Positions 13,301-28,300 of a stretch of 64,000 bases of DNA are shown here, piece by piece. A model generated the notes under the pieces. It worked only from the letters and a program-made list of their open reading frames with translations, was not told the DNA's origin and did no database searches. The position numbers were made by a program, and so were the translations under genes. Numbering within the stretch: position 1 is the first letter of the stretch; every line of letters begins with the position of its first letter. This stretch comes from Aradus depressus (taxonomy: Eukaryota; Arthropoda; Insecta; Hemiptera; Aradidae), in assembly GCA_963662175.1 (NCBI GenBank), contig OY759221.1, forward strand, positions 21,067,027-21,131,026, in the 5' to 3' direction.

Positions 13301-16300
13301 CGGTGTTATATACGATGATTCTATTGGACTCACTGTGCTTGGAACAATGGTATTAAAATGTAAAATTTCTTTCGAAAGATGTTCCATTTTAATGTGTATT
13401 TCACTCAATAAAAAAATACATGTTGATAATTCTTTTATATGGGACCATGTAAAAACTTTTTTTACATCGTTACAATTTAAATGATTTCCTTCCAAATTTA
13501 GACGATTTAGTCGTGGCAAATATGTTGATAAATCTTTTTTCAAAACTGTTAAATTTGAATTGGCCATATTGAGTGAAATTAATTGTTTAAAAGTTTTTAA
13601 AGCTGCTATGTCGCTTATAAAACGGCTGACTAGATTTGAACTATTTGCCATGTTAATTTCTTGTAGGTTGTTATATTCGGGTACTGGGAAACATAGTGTT
13701 TGTTCACATTTGTTCAATTCTGTTAAATAACTAAGATCGAGAGTTTTTAAATGTTTGAGACCCACAAAGGAGCTGCTAGATAATATTTTGATTGGGTTCC
13801 CAGAAAGGTTTAATTTTTCTAAACCATTCAATTGTGAAAACGAGGTTTCGTTTATTTCATAAATTTTATTTAAAGACAAATCCAGTGCCACCAACTGTTG
13901 TAAACCTACAAAATCGTTATTTGTTATAACTTTAATTTGATTTCTTCGTAAAGAAAGATAATTGAGATTATTTGGAAGAGTGTGCGGAATATAGGCAAGA
14001 TGATTCTCATTTAAATCAATATTCGTTAACAATTCTAGTCGACCGAGAGCATCATCTTCGATAAAACTGATATTGTTAAACGATAAGTCTAAACTATTCA
14101 ATAGTGGATAACTATCCAAATCTCCAGATTCAATTTGATGTAGATTATTACAAGACAGTTCAAGATGAAGAACAGAGCGTGTTAGGCTGGACGGAATCGC
14201 AAACTGGTTTGTTTCTGAGGCATCAACATTTTTCAAACGACCACTTGCCAATGCCAAGCTAAAATCTTGTGTACTCAATGCCTTATTTTTTGAAATAATT
14301 AAATGAATCAATCCTGGTAAATAGTGAAATGTGTTTGGAGAAAAATTTTGAATTTGATTTGAAGCCAGATTTAAATATTTCAGTTTGTTCAGTCCGTAAA
14401 AACATTTCTGGGAAAGGTAGGAGATTTTGTTATTTCTTAAATCGAGTCTTAATAAATTTGTTAAATTTAGGGTATAATCATTCAAATTTTGTAACAAATT
14501 GAAGGAAATGTTTAAAATTTCTAAATTTGGTAGATTATGTGAAATGTTATAATTTATTGTTTCAATGAAATTATTTGACAGATCTAATTCTTTAAGGCTT
14601 TCAAATCGACCTAAGTTTAATTTTTGAAGCGAATTATTTCCTAAATTAAGATATTGTAATGTATTTGAGGAAAAATGGTTTACTGTATGTATTGAATTGT
14701 TTCTCAGGGATATATATGTGACTTTTGTTGAGTTCACAAAATTTGAAGATATAATTTTCAGGTTATTATAGGATAAATCAAGTTTTTTAACATTTGGAAG
14801 CTGCCCCTGGAATTCATCGAGATTATTGTGAGAAAGATTCAGTGATGTTATATGACTGAAAAGAGATGTGTTAAAATAGGTCAAATTGTTCCATGAAAAG
14901 TTAATATGGGGTATTTTTCTGATATTTGTCAAATTTAAATATTTGAGTGAAGGAGCGATTAGTGTGAAACTTTGAACATGTGTAAAGTTATTATTTTTTA
15001 TGAAATAGGCCAAATCGAGGTGTGCATCTACTGGAGGTTTACACCTGACGTATAGAGTTGTGGTTGGGTTGACATTTACTGGAGTGACAATATGTGTGCG
15101 TAGATCTGTACAATTAGTAGAACAGAGAGTACACCCTGCTGTGACATAGGACCAGAGTGCGGTCGTCAGAAGGTACACGAACCACCAGCCCTCCATCCTC
15201 CTGCCTCTCTCCTTACATGTCCTTCACAACAGTCCACCTCTGGCAGCCACCACTTCAACAACATCTGAAAATAACATCAGGAAAATTTATTAATTTCCCA
15301 CTGATGGTTGTCATTTTTAAAATAACTGAATTCATGCTCAGAGTCTCAATACCTTCAAATGTTAAACACCATCTTCTAATATAGTTATTGTGACTATAAG
15401 GTCATATCGCCTACTACCGGAGCGCTCTTTCGTATTCTGATGGAAATTTTGCCTACCCTAAATTTGTATTCACCTAGGGTAGGGGTCCTTGACATAGTAC
15501 AGGCTCGAGACCATCGCTTAACGTCCCCTCCGAAGGACGGCGAACTTAGGTTTATTTTACCTCCCAGATGGAGAAAAACTAAGGGCCTCGACCGGGTTTC
15601 GTTTAAATAATATATACAAAAAGCAAATTTGCTAAAAGGCTTTAACTACAAGGTCATATCGCCTACTACCAGAGCGCTCTTTCGTTATTCTGATGGACAT
15701 GAGCCCAACTCTACTGTGGGAGTCCTAATTTTTGCCTACCATGTTTATTCATCTAGGGTAGGGGTCTTTAACTAGTACCTGACATCGTACAGGCTCGGCA
15801 CCATCGCTTAACGTCCCATCCGAAGGACGGCGTGCTTAAGTTTATTTTACCTCCCAGATAAAATAAACTAAGGACCTCAGTCGGGTTTCGAACCCACGTT
15901 CTTGGGATCAGAAGACAAGCACGCATACCACTGAGCTACTGGCGCCCTCCCTTCACGGTAACATATATATTAAAATAATGCGTGAGATTTTTCATGAACT
16001 TGTATTCCTTTTTCCTGTCTCCGGGTTGCGATACTGCAGACATATGCCAAATTCGAACATTGTGCAATAAAAAAACTGAGATGTTAGAGCTTATAAAAAA
16101 CTGTTATCGCCACTGACAGCAGCTATTTTGGAAATGACATTAAACTGAACTTAGGTTGAGAGCTTCAGCACCCTTAGTTTGTTATCCCATTCGTATTTTT
16201 GGAGATGTATTTATTTTTAAGGATATTTACAGCCTTTTTACCCATAATTCCGGCCTTGGATTGTTCATAAACTTGTACAAATTTACCAAAAGTTTGAACT

Positions 16301-19300
16301 ACCGCATTACATTTAAATTCATAGTCTATGTCGGTTAATTTTGGCTGAGGGAAAGTGAACAGAAATACGAATGAAAACAATAGGTTTTCCTTGTAAACGT
16401 AGAGGAAACTTTTAATTATTTATATTACTCTTTGTATTCATTTAATATAAAGAAGTATCCTAATCGTGCGTAGATCCGAGTTTTCAAAAATTTTCACGTT
16501 TCAAGGTCCCTTGACCATTTACGCGATGATGTTTGTCTGTGCGTATCTGATTGAAACTTTGTGAGCGCTCCAACTCAGAATGAAATGTAGTAATTAACTT
16601 AAAATTTGAAATGATGATTTTACATGTGCAAACTCGGATCGGATAATCGGACGAAAATGTAGAAGACCATTTTACTTCGGGGCCTAAGTAAATTTTACAC
16701 ATACATACATACTACTTATATTTATAACTTAATTAAAAATCTCTTCAAATAAAAGTTGTAGAGAAAACTAAAAGACACATTTTATATGGAATACGGTTTT
16801 TCGCAGTTGGTTTGCGAGATATACTGCAAAATCGTCCTGAAATGTTTTGAAGCCCAACATTTTTCACTGGAATATTTGTATTGAGTAATCATGTAAACTC
16901 TAGTTTCTTGATTTTTGTCTTGAGTTAGAAAAAGCCCAAAACATAGAACCAACCACAATTTTATGGTGTTAACTCTAGTTAAGTGAGTTGACACTGAAGT
17001 TTCTGTTTTTTAAACATATTAACATAACTAAATAGTTCTTTCAGCGTGACATTCTCTTTACATAATCAAGGGATCACTAAGCGCCAAGATTCTGTTATAA
17101 ATAAACTTATCAAAGGGCTTAACGTTACTTAACTCATAATATAATTTTCACTTATTTCAGGGATGATATTTTTGACATTATTTCTTAACTTTGAATTGGA
17201 TTGAAAAAATAATTTAAAAGTTTAGTGATCTTTAAAAAAAAGTTAACTTTGACCCTACTATTATGTTAGAAAAGTATACTAAAGTAATATGTATGACAGT
17301 AATTCATTCATTACTAAATGTAATAAAATATGTGTGGATTTTATTATTTTTTTTAGAAGTTTTTAGTTCTGAAGGATTTAGAGACGCAATAATCGTATTC
17401 TTGTATTTAACACATTCAGGCAAAGTAACAATTAAATAGTATAAATTAATTTTACATTGAAAATGAAGGAAATAAATGCAGTATTTTGTAACAATGTCAA
17501 TTTAACTAAAATGCATAATGCAGACAATAGTATTTGAACCTAGGGCTCTATGCTACGTAGGGTATTGATTTTGACTCTGTCGAGCAGGGCTACCTTTTGG
17601 CAGGGACTGTCCCAACTCTATTGATTCCCCCAACAGCCATTGTATACTCTTTTTTTTTTCTTCTTATTTTTTTGTATAAAATAAATTCTGGTTAATTAAA
17701 TATAATTTATTTATATATATACTTTCGTTAAACAATGAAAGACTGTTATTATTATTGTTCAAAAGATGAAATACTTTCATTACTTAATTATGTTCTATTT
17801 TCATATATGTAACTTATAAATTGCATGTTGTTTTTAGGTAATATTACCAGTAAATTTTTGGTTTAAAGTATAATATTTATAAAAAATATTTTAAAGAGAC
17901 ATTTAATGTTTTTTTTTTTTACTTCTGAACGTTTGATTGTTTTTATAAACAATTCAGGGTAGACAAGAGAATTTATCTATAAAAAAAATAAATATTGCAC
18001 TATTTCTGTTTTTTTAATATTCCTTTTTTATATTTATTAACGGCCCATATTTACGATTCTCAGAAATTATTATATTTATTTTCTTGTGATCGTCTCCCAA
18101 TATTTACTTGATGAATTATTTATTTTTTTAAGTAGACATTTTTGAATTAATCACTATATTAATAATAAACTATTGACATTTTGGGGTAAGAATTTGTTTT
18201 ATACATTTGGAAAGACAAATATATAATTTTAAATATAAATTTCTTACCTGAATAGGCACGCCCTTATTGTTATATTTATTGCACTTTTCTTCATAATCCT
18301 CTTGATAATATTCTATGAGTAATTGTATTTTTTGAAAACTCAAAACAATTACGATTCACTCACAAAACAGTAAATAAAAAAAAAAAAACCAAAAACTAAT
18401 TAAGTTCTGATTTTTAAATTGAATAAGTGATCAGAGAAGAAAAGTTTTGGGATGCTTGAGATCGTGGACCCAATGGTTGGACCTTTAATGTCTTAGCTAC
18501 TGAGCATGTGCCAACTCACTGGGGCTTTCCTACTTCGCCATCTCAAATTCAAAACTTATATATGCTTTGTAATTGTGGAGAAATAATGATACTTGTATTA
18601 ATATATGAGTCGCTCAGATGCAAACCCTGCTGTCATAAAAAAAAAAAAAAAATGAGTTAGTGGTATCACTGGATTTAGTTTTTCAATTGCTGCACGTCTG
18701 AACTAAAATCAGGGATGAAAGCAGTTAAACCGCTCTGAAAAATCAAAAAGAAAACTTCGAACGGCTGCAAAACCTGCTAAGTTCTCAAGATGGTAGGATG
18801 TAAAACCAGCCAAGTGTATAAAGGGTGCGAAACCTGTTAAATGATATGGGCCAAGATGGCCACCTCACAACTTCTATATCTAATTGACATATTATATCGT
18901 TTAGGTTAGGTTTTATGACTCATGCCCGGGCTTTAACTACGAGGTCATATCGCCTACTACCAGAGCGCTCTTTCGTCACTCTGGTGGACATGAGCCCGAC
19001 TCTACTGTGGGAGTCCTAAATTTTGCCTACCCTAAATTTTTATTCATCTAGGGTAGGGGTCTTTAACGAGTACCTGTCTCGTACAGGCTCGGGACCATCG
19101 CTTAACGTCCCATCCGAAGGACGGCGTGCTTAAGTTTATTTTACCTCCCAGATAAAATAAACTAAGGGCCTCGGTCGGGCTACGAACCCACAACCTTGAG
19201 CTCAGAAGTCAAGCACGCATACCACTGAGCTACCGGCGCCCTCTTATATCGTTTATATTAAGAAATACGTTTTTTTTTATGAACTAGATATTTTTGTTGT

Positions 19301-22300
19301 ATGGAGGGTCAAAATTGTATTTCTACGTATAAGAAATTTTTTTTTTTTTTGCAAAAAAGGGTTTTCCTCATATTCCGACAATGATGTAGCTGCGCTATCT
19401 GAGATCTCGTCGAGAGTAAAATCAACCTACAATTTACAGTTCAGCGGAAAACATCAAGTTGCTTAGAATTTGGTGTTAAATTGTGTGTAGTCCATATTTA
19501 ATTTAAATAATTTGAAAAATATTTTGATATTTTTTTATTATTGTGTTCCAGATATAACGAAACGAGAAGAAGCGGAAAGAGAAAACGCTCTAGGTAATAT
19601 TGGAAGTCAATTTTTTCTGTGACTTTTACCGAATGTTTTCAATATAATATTGATGTAAATAGTTAAGGGTATCTCTACTCAGAGACATTCCCTAATCTAA
19701 TTCCCCATGTTACCCCCACCATGTATAACATAAATTTTGCTTATCTGGTGAAATAAAGAAAATAATTTTTTCTATTAGTAAACATAAAGCATACCTTATA
19801 TGACATTTTTATTACTCTTTGTTTTGGTCTATGTGAAGAGGAAGAGCCGGAAGATGAAGAAGAGGATGAAGAAACCTATCGACCTCTCAGTGAACAGACT
19901 TTTGACGTACACGATTTAATTAAAAGGTAATGTATTATACTTTATATTATATGTCTGCTATAAGCTCTTAGTTTACCTCCCATAAAAATAAAAACGATGG
20001 GCCTCGACCGGGTATTGAACCTGCGATCTTGAGCTCAGTAGGCTAGCTACTGCCATATCGCCTACTACCAGAGATCTCTTTTATCGCTGTGGTATACATC
20101 AACTCTGCTATAAAAGTCCTAAATTTTGTCTACCTAGGTTTAATTATGATGGGATCTTTAACGAGTAACTGATATCACACAGGCTCGCGAGCGCAATTTA
20201 ATGTTGAACAAAACCATTTATTATTACGGTTATTATAAGAATAATAATACATGGAATAAATAGTAGATTGACACAGATTTTATTGTTACTTTAGTTTGCA
20301 TTATGCCTTAATGAGGAAACGTTAACAAATATAAAATACATATATTTTGTAGAGAGCGAAGGCCTATCTGTATCTGTGTTTGTTTTCAAACCAGCTTTAT
20401 CAACTATCTTATTATTTTGACGTAAAAACGTCTATTCGCTCGTTAAGCACAGTGATAGCCGGTCAAACTTTCTTGTGTTACAAAATACCGTCAGATTTCA
20501 ATCGCTAATAACTACGAGACTAATAATGCGATAACAACGGTTGAGGTCACAATGGATAGAGCATGTCTGTTTGTTGCGCAGTGTTTGTTTTGCCTGTGAC
20601 GTTATCGGGCTAGTGTGGGCGCCGGCGGATGATTTTTGCGAATTAGCGTTGTGTAAAATTAGAAATTAGTGTAGCGTGATAACGCGTTTAAATAGGACGT
20701 TGATTCGGGTGTCATTGTAAAGAGCTTGAGGAGCACTACTAGGACTCAAAGTGAAACAATAAAAATATTCGCCGAAATATATGTAAAAATCGGTATTAAA
20801 TTGAAAATTGCAAAAAAATTAAAGATGTCGTCTCATATGAATCGTAAATATGCGCGGAATTATAGAAAACGCAAATCAGAGGAAAGCTCGCATCAAAAGG
20901 AATTTAATAAACCTAAAAAGTCTAGTGCCGAGCAAATGCAAGAGCTACGGCAGCGTCGAAAAGAAAATGAAAAAACACTTGTTATGATTTTATCCCGACG
21001 TTTTCACGGAAAATCTACGGCGTGGACCTTGACTACGCCTTAATGTTTTATTATTATTTTTCAGATTTACGTCTCCTAAAGTAGTGAGCGTATGCATTAC
21101 ACTGCTGACTACATTCGACAAAAATACTGCTTTCACTAATCACTGCATAGTGAAAATGCTTCATCGGATGGCTTGGGAATGTAAGTTGCCGGCGATGCTT
21201 TTTCAGGCTTCTCTGTTCAGAATATTCCAACAAATTTTAGCATCTCAAGATCCACAACATAAGGTAAGTTTATATTTTGGGTGTATCTGTGTGTGTTGCG
21301 TTATAAAGCAATACGTCCTATTCAGTGACACTTAAATTCCTTATGTCATACAGAGAGACTGGTTATAATAGCACCTGAAATAAGTGTTTGTAAAGTTAAT
21401 TTGCAACAAAAAATTCTCTATGAAGCTTAGTTCGATACTCATGCGTTCTTGAGTAATATAGATTTTTGAATTTGTATAATAAGTACGTTTTGAACTCAGA
21501 CAATAAATGTAGCTGTCACATATTAATATTGTATCTGAGGTTCAGATGATTCTTGATTCATATCCAGTAGCACAGTATCAACTCTCCCATTTATTTTTTG
21601 TATTTTCAAAAATGTATGAGTATAAACGTTTCGGACATTACTCCCTTCATCAGTGTCTGAAATATTTCTTTATATATTTAATTGTCAAAAATAATATCGT
21701 ATGATGCTCGTCAGTATTTTCTAATTTTATTTCAACAATAATTGTTACTTTGTTAATTATTAACAATCACTAAAATGTCAACCAACCTACAATACATCTG
21801 TTTCTGAGGGTAATTATTTCCTTTGTTACTCAGAATCTTCCTTTTATGCCTGAGTACCATTTATATATATGCTATATATATATATATATATATATTTTAA
21901 AATTATATATTGATCTGGTTGTATTTTGTTAAATTCTAAATTAATTATTATAGGGAGTTTCACCCCTCTGTGAAACTCCCCTCTTGACATTTTGACAATG
22001 CCATATTTTACTCTTTCAAAAAGTTTGCTTGTATATATTATTTAAAAGAGAACGCCGCTGGCTTAGTGGTATGTGTGCTTGCTTATTGAGCTCAAGATCG
22101 ACATTAAGCGATGGTTCCGAGCCTGTACGATGTCAGGTACTCGTTAAAGCTACTACCCCTACTCTAGGTGAATAAAAATTTAGGGTAGGCAACATTTAGG
22201 ACCTCCACAGTAGAGTGGGGTTCATGACCACCACCCAATAAATAACTATCATTTATAGAGTTGTGAATAGCTTATTTGTAAATTAAAAATGACATAGTAG

Positions 22301-25300
22301 TGTTTATTTCCATCATCCAACATCCAGTCAATACTGATTACTAATAATCAAAGTAAAATTTTAAAAAAATGTATAAATGTTACACAGGTTCCATAAAAGT
22401 AAGATTTTGAGTAACAAAAGAAACAAGCTAAGGAACAGATATTATAAGTTGGTTAGTATTTTTGTAACTTATAATTGTTGAAATACAATTTGCAAATACT
22501 GACGAGCATCATACAATGTTTTCTTTGTAAATTAAATTTATAAAGAAATATTTCAGATTCTGATGATGGGACTATTGTCAGAAACGTTTGTAATCACAAT
22601 TTTTTGAGAAGACAACATATAAATGGGAGAACTGCTGCTGTTTTAATATATTACATATACAATAATTTAGTTATTAAACTACATTTTAAACACATATCGT
22701 ATGTCCCTTTCTTATGTTCAATGCTCAAGCATTCATTTTGCTAATAATGTTAATTTTAAATTATAAATGTTCACCCTATGGTGCCGCATGTCTTGTTCCA
22801 ACTCACTCGAGAAACTTGAATATTTTCGGTAATAATGTTAAAAAATATGAATATTATTAAATGTTTGTATTGTTGTATATTGTTCATTTTCAGGAACTGG
22901 CTAAGTTGGCCATTTACATTATACGTAAGTTTACAGAAGTAGCAGCTACTAACAAAAAAGTATTTATGGAATTATTGTTCCTTAAAACGGCCAAAGAAGC
23001 CTACGAGATTGAATGTGGATATGGCTCATTTCAGGAAAAGTAAGTCATTTTTTAAAATAAAAAACCTTGTTATTGTAATTATTCATTTGTCAGAGAGTAC
23101 ACAAATTCAAGTGGGGCGACGCATAGTGGTCCATATTTGAAAAAACCTCTCCAAAATTTCAAATCTTACTCAATTTCAATGTATATTCTTTCTTCACTAT
23201 TTGTGAGTACTTATTATTCGAAAATAAAATGTTTTTGTTTGTAAAATAGAGGTTTTAATATTATATATATATATATTTTTTTTTTTAGAAAATATTTATT
23301 TTTATTAACAAAAAAGAATTCTTATTTATTTGCGAATACATTTACCATTCCATCATATTTCTATGGGTCTACTTGTTTTTTTTTTTTATTCGAATAAATG
23401 TTATTTCAAGACGTTTATCATTTGCGGAGTAAAGTCCCAATAATGAATAATTAATTTATTAGTTATTCGGGAATAATATATTGAAATAGAATACTAAGTA
23501 CACTATTCGTTATTTGGAATGACGAATAAATTACTTGTATTTACTTTTTATATTTGTATTTATTGTTATATTCGTATCTGGTACAGGTCGAAGGCGGGTA
23601 AAGTGGCTTGGGGAGAACATGAAGAAGACGAATTACGTCGACTTCACGAAGAATATCTAAGAACCAAACCTTCAGAGGGTACACATTTAAATATATTTTA
23701 CAGTAATTGTTTATTTATATATAGCTTTTATATTCCGTATTCAGCAATCTCGACCTTTATTATTATTAATCTGCGCCTATCCAATTTAGACCGCTAGGAC
23801 CCCCACAGACCTGCATCCATTAGGTATCCTTGACTCCCGTGGTCAAAATGCCTTAAAAAGGTAGGGAAGGGGGACATCAGGGGAGGGGGCTCAACTCAAA
23901 AACCCTAAAAATTGCCGATGTAATGAATTTATCGACACAAAATTTAGCATGTGGATTTAGATCAACAAAAATCGACTAGTTTTGGAGAGGGAGCAAACAA
24001 TTAATTGACTATGTACTAATACATTTTTTGCGTTCTGTGTTGATATAGTGGAAATACTAATAAATAAAATAATATGATAGATAGAACACTTATATTGTCT
24101 AATTCCACAAACATATACTTAAATGTGTACCGCTTCCGGCTTACGCCATCGTCAGCGCAAGGTTCAAAAATAATGGTGTAAGCCGAAACCGGTACACATT
24201 TAAGTATATGTTTGTGGAATTAGACAATATAAGTGTTCAAAAAAGTGTTTTATCTATCATTTTATTTTGTTTAAATGTGTGTATCCAGAACCCCATAAGT
24301 ACGAGACTATTTTCAAAGGAATCGGAAGAAAGGAAGGAGAGATTAGAGGGGGATTTAAACTTAAGAATCATAATAACTGCCTATGAAATAACTTATCGAC
24401 AAGAAATTTTATATGTAAATCGAAAACCTTATAAGGTTGACACACCTGTCGATTTTCAGCGGGTTCTGTCGGAGCGATGAGAGGGAGACGAAAGGAATGG
24501 GGCTCAACTCAATAGCCCTATTAACTGTCGATTTAATTAATATATCCAGATGTAAAATGTAGTATGTATGAGTAAACAGAAGTCCCTGAGTAATAAGACA
24601 CATATTGATTTTCAACCAATCAATAATTAAGGGGGAAGTACATTGTCTATGATTAAACGACGACTTTTTCACAGGATACAAGGCACTACTGTTGTTAGCA
24701 TGTATGTACAATTGTTTAATGTTGTATGTTTTTGTTTTTTTTAGATATCCTTGATTGGATTATGGATAATATAATAAATAAAGAACGCAGTAAGAGAAGT
24801 GTCAAGAAGAAAATGAAAGAATTAGGCTTGGATCTTTTCGAATCGGTAATCGTTTGTTTTTAAGCCTAAACTTTTTTTCAATCTATGTTGATATAGTGGA
24901 CACACTATTAAAAACAAAGAATTTGTTATTTATATTGTCTAATTCTACAGAAATATATACATATGTATATTTTATTGGTTTCGGCTTACACTCGTCTGGA
25001 CAAAGTTTAACAGTAACATTCAAATTTCCTAGCTTGGCATGTTTATACAATTTTGAGGCTACCTGATGCTGTGACTCCCTCCCCCAAAGGAATCCCTATA
25101 GAGGAGTTGCTATACTAACGGAAAGATCTAACTGTGAAAATATTAGGATTTGAACATAAAATCCAAAAATTAATATCAATGTGAAAAAAAATATTTAAGT
25201 TAAATAACAATAAAGCCGGAGGCGGTTTTGAAAAGCACAACTTTTATTTACAAGTTCTTTGTTTTTATTTGATTGTAAACATTTTTTGTTTTAAACTGTT

Positions 25301-28300
25301 TTTACATTTCAGTAGTAGTCGTATTTACTGAAGCGTGCGCCTGACTAATGCTACATGGCTCACTTCATAGAAAGCAGAAAAATATACTTTTTTTTTCACC
25401 TGAAATTGTTTAACTGTCTTCGATAATTTTTTATACTAGGTGTGCAATACATTCTGCTGTTTGCAAAAACTGAGCTGAGTCAGGCATATCTGTATAAAAA
25501 ACTCAGTTAATGTTTTAATAATTATCAGTAACTTCTCACCTTGTTCTTTGTGTTCTTTATGAATATATTAATACTTTAAATAGATTTCAATTGAATTCAA
25601 TAAATTTTTTCTAGCCTTTTTGTAGTGAATTTTTTTATCGAAAAAAAGTCGAAGTTTGTACGTTAGAACACTGAAAAAAACGGCTCAAAAAAGTGGTGTC
25701 CGATGGTAAACCGAAAAGGGCTTCGCCCGGATTTTTACATTTGAAATAGAAAAATTCTATTTTGCGCGAGAATTTTGTCTCTCAATTGATTTCAATGGGG
25801 ATTCCGTTTTTCGATGATTATTCCTCCGTGGTATGTTCGATTTCAGATTTTTTTAGTAGTAAACCATCGTCACCGTGTCCACTACAATCGTGGCAAATTT
25901 CAATGTGATCGGTAAAGGGGTTTAGGAGGAGTACGAGTACAACGAAATACAAGAGTCGCCTAAGAAAGAGCTTCGTAAACTCAGCTCAATTATTTTTGTC
26001 TGTACCTCGACTCTAAGCGGGAGCATGAACATCCCATTTTTAGCATGAGGAAGAATCGTAATCGTGCGAAAGTCCTAGATAGGGTTTTTAATATAATTCC
26101 ACGTTTCCACAATCCCCTGAACACCTTTTCGGCATGTCTGTCTATATCTGATCGGAACTTCGTAAGCTCTCAGAAATGATTGCATCAGTGAACTTAAAAT
26201 AAGTCGAAATTTGAGCCAACTTTATTTCGGGGTCTAAGTACATTTTACAAGATACCGCTTATATTTATGTTAATAGAAAATTTGTGTAAATAAGAGATAA
26301 AAGTTGTAGTGTAGATAATTCAAAAAAATGTATTAAAGAAAAGAAACGTTCTACACTGCGTTATTTAATTAGGCGCTAATTATTGATTACTCTCACAAGT
26401 TCAGTAAGACGTTTTAGAAGAAAAAATGTTAATATGTGTATTTTTATTCTAGAAAAAACTAACAACTTGGACTGAAGAACAAGAACAGGAATTGATAAGA
26501 CTCTTTTCGCAATATAGAGAAAGCGAAGGTAAATGCTGGCTATTTTCATTGTTTAAATATTTAGAAGTTATATATTTGTTGGCATTTAGATTTGGTGTTG
26601 GTTATTGTGACTTATGCCTAGGATTTAACGATAACTACTAGGTTATATATCGCCTACTACCAGAGCGCTGTTTCGTCGCCCTGGTGGACGTGAGCCCGAC
26701 TCTACTATGGGAGTCCTAAATTGTGATTACCCAGGTTAATTAATCTACGGTAGGGGAGGGCGCCGGTAGCTCAGTGGTAGTATGCTAGCTTACTAATCTC
26801 AAGATCGATGGTTACAAACCCGGCAGAGAGGCTCTTTTTTATTTGTATAGTGAAAATCTTGAGCATAGTGTCCTTCCGATAGGACGTTAAGCTATGGTCT
26901 TGAGCTTCTACGATGTGTTCAAGACTAGGTCCTCAGACTCATTCACATATCGCAATGGCTTTATGGCTAGTCCTAGGCTGTTTCTTTGTCGGGAGCCCCC
27001 CCCCCCCTAGCCTCTCCAAATTACCGTTTTGACTTGAGGCTTTTTTTTTTTCAATCTTAACTGAAACGTATTTTGTTTAGTGAGTTTTGGAGAACAGCAA
27101 AAAAAAGTATATACAATTGTTTGTTTAGTAGCATTTAAAAAGATAAATTAATGTATTCAACAATTTTTGCATCATCAACAAATTTGTGTACAAACCAAAT
27201 CTCTTTGTGCACGCCTTCCTTCGAATGGGACGTTAAGCGATGGTCCCGAGTCTGTGGGATATAGGAAAAATGTCTCACACCAGAGCTAACAAGGAAGGGA
27301 TAATAGCATTGGATTCTTGGGTCCCTAGGTGTGCACACCAACCCTCCCAATATATCTATCTAGGGTAGGGGTCTTTAACGAATATCTGATACCATACAGG
27401 CTCGGGACCATCGCTTAACATCCCATTCGAAGAATAGCGTGCTCAAAGAGATACGTTTGTTGACGAATGCAAATTTTTTGTATGTATTCATAAATTTATT
27501 TATTGAAATACATTTTAGATAAATAAGTTTCGCTTTTGAACTGGGCCTTCGTAAGTTTTAGTTGGAATGTACAGTGTAATTATTAATATTAAATAATAAA
27601 AAATAATCCTGTTTTATTTTCTTTATAGATCCTCTGACTGAAGTAATGATGAGACTAAGCGGTGAAAGATCGAGAAGAAACATTGGAGCAACTCTAAAGC
27701 GACTAGGTCTAATCCAAGACACGAAGGAGCTGAGGAAGAAACGTGGGAAGAAGAGCGGGGGAAGAGGCCGCCGTGAAGAGAGCAGTGAGAGTGAGTGCTC
27801 CAGTTCGGAGGATGAGGAAACGGAGACTCCGGAGCAGAGCCGGGCCAAAGAACCACTCCCGGATCTAATGACCGCTCTGAGGAGCATGTTTGAGGCTATT
27901 AAGGAGAAAGCTTGTAAGTTTGCATTTGGGTTTACAATTAAATCTGGAGATATAACAGAAAAAAATATAATTTTCTGTTGCTGTGTTCGGCTAGATGCAA
28001 CCGCCGCCGACCATCTGCGACGGTTGGCGGTCACTCCCAGTCCACCTTAATTACCTTGGCGCGCTGAGAGAGCTTGGGGTAAAAGAGGGACGCTCGCTGG
28101 CTATATTGCGGTTAATCTATTCCATCTAATAATTGTTGACTGCTAGATTTGCCTCAGGTTAATCAGGAAGCGCGATGTTAATGCTCTAACGACGGTATAT
28201 ACTCATATGTACAAGTTACCTTGACTCTTCTAAAGCAAAACTGTCCATCAGTGTCCACTAATCTAATCCCAACCTCTAACAACGTGCCGTCCCCTGGGTT

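Noticed and set aside
18904..19243. tRNA gene prediction from box A and box B
   Set aside because: The head belongs to a 340-bp repeated unit with target duplications and no full cloverleaf; it is a SINE.
20726..21043. Host gene of 105 residues in timeless intron 9
   Set aside because: The same sequence recurs inverted at 53700-54345 with terminal hairpins, so it belongs to a mobile element.
27558..28034. 158-residue reverse-strand protein over timeless exon 15
   Set aside because: Serine/arginine-rich shadow of the coding exon.
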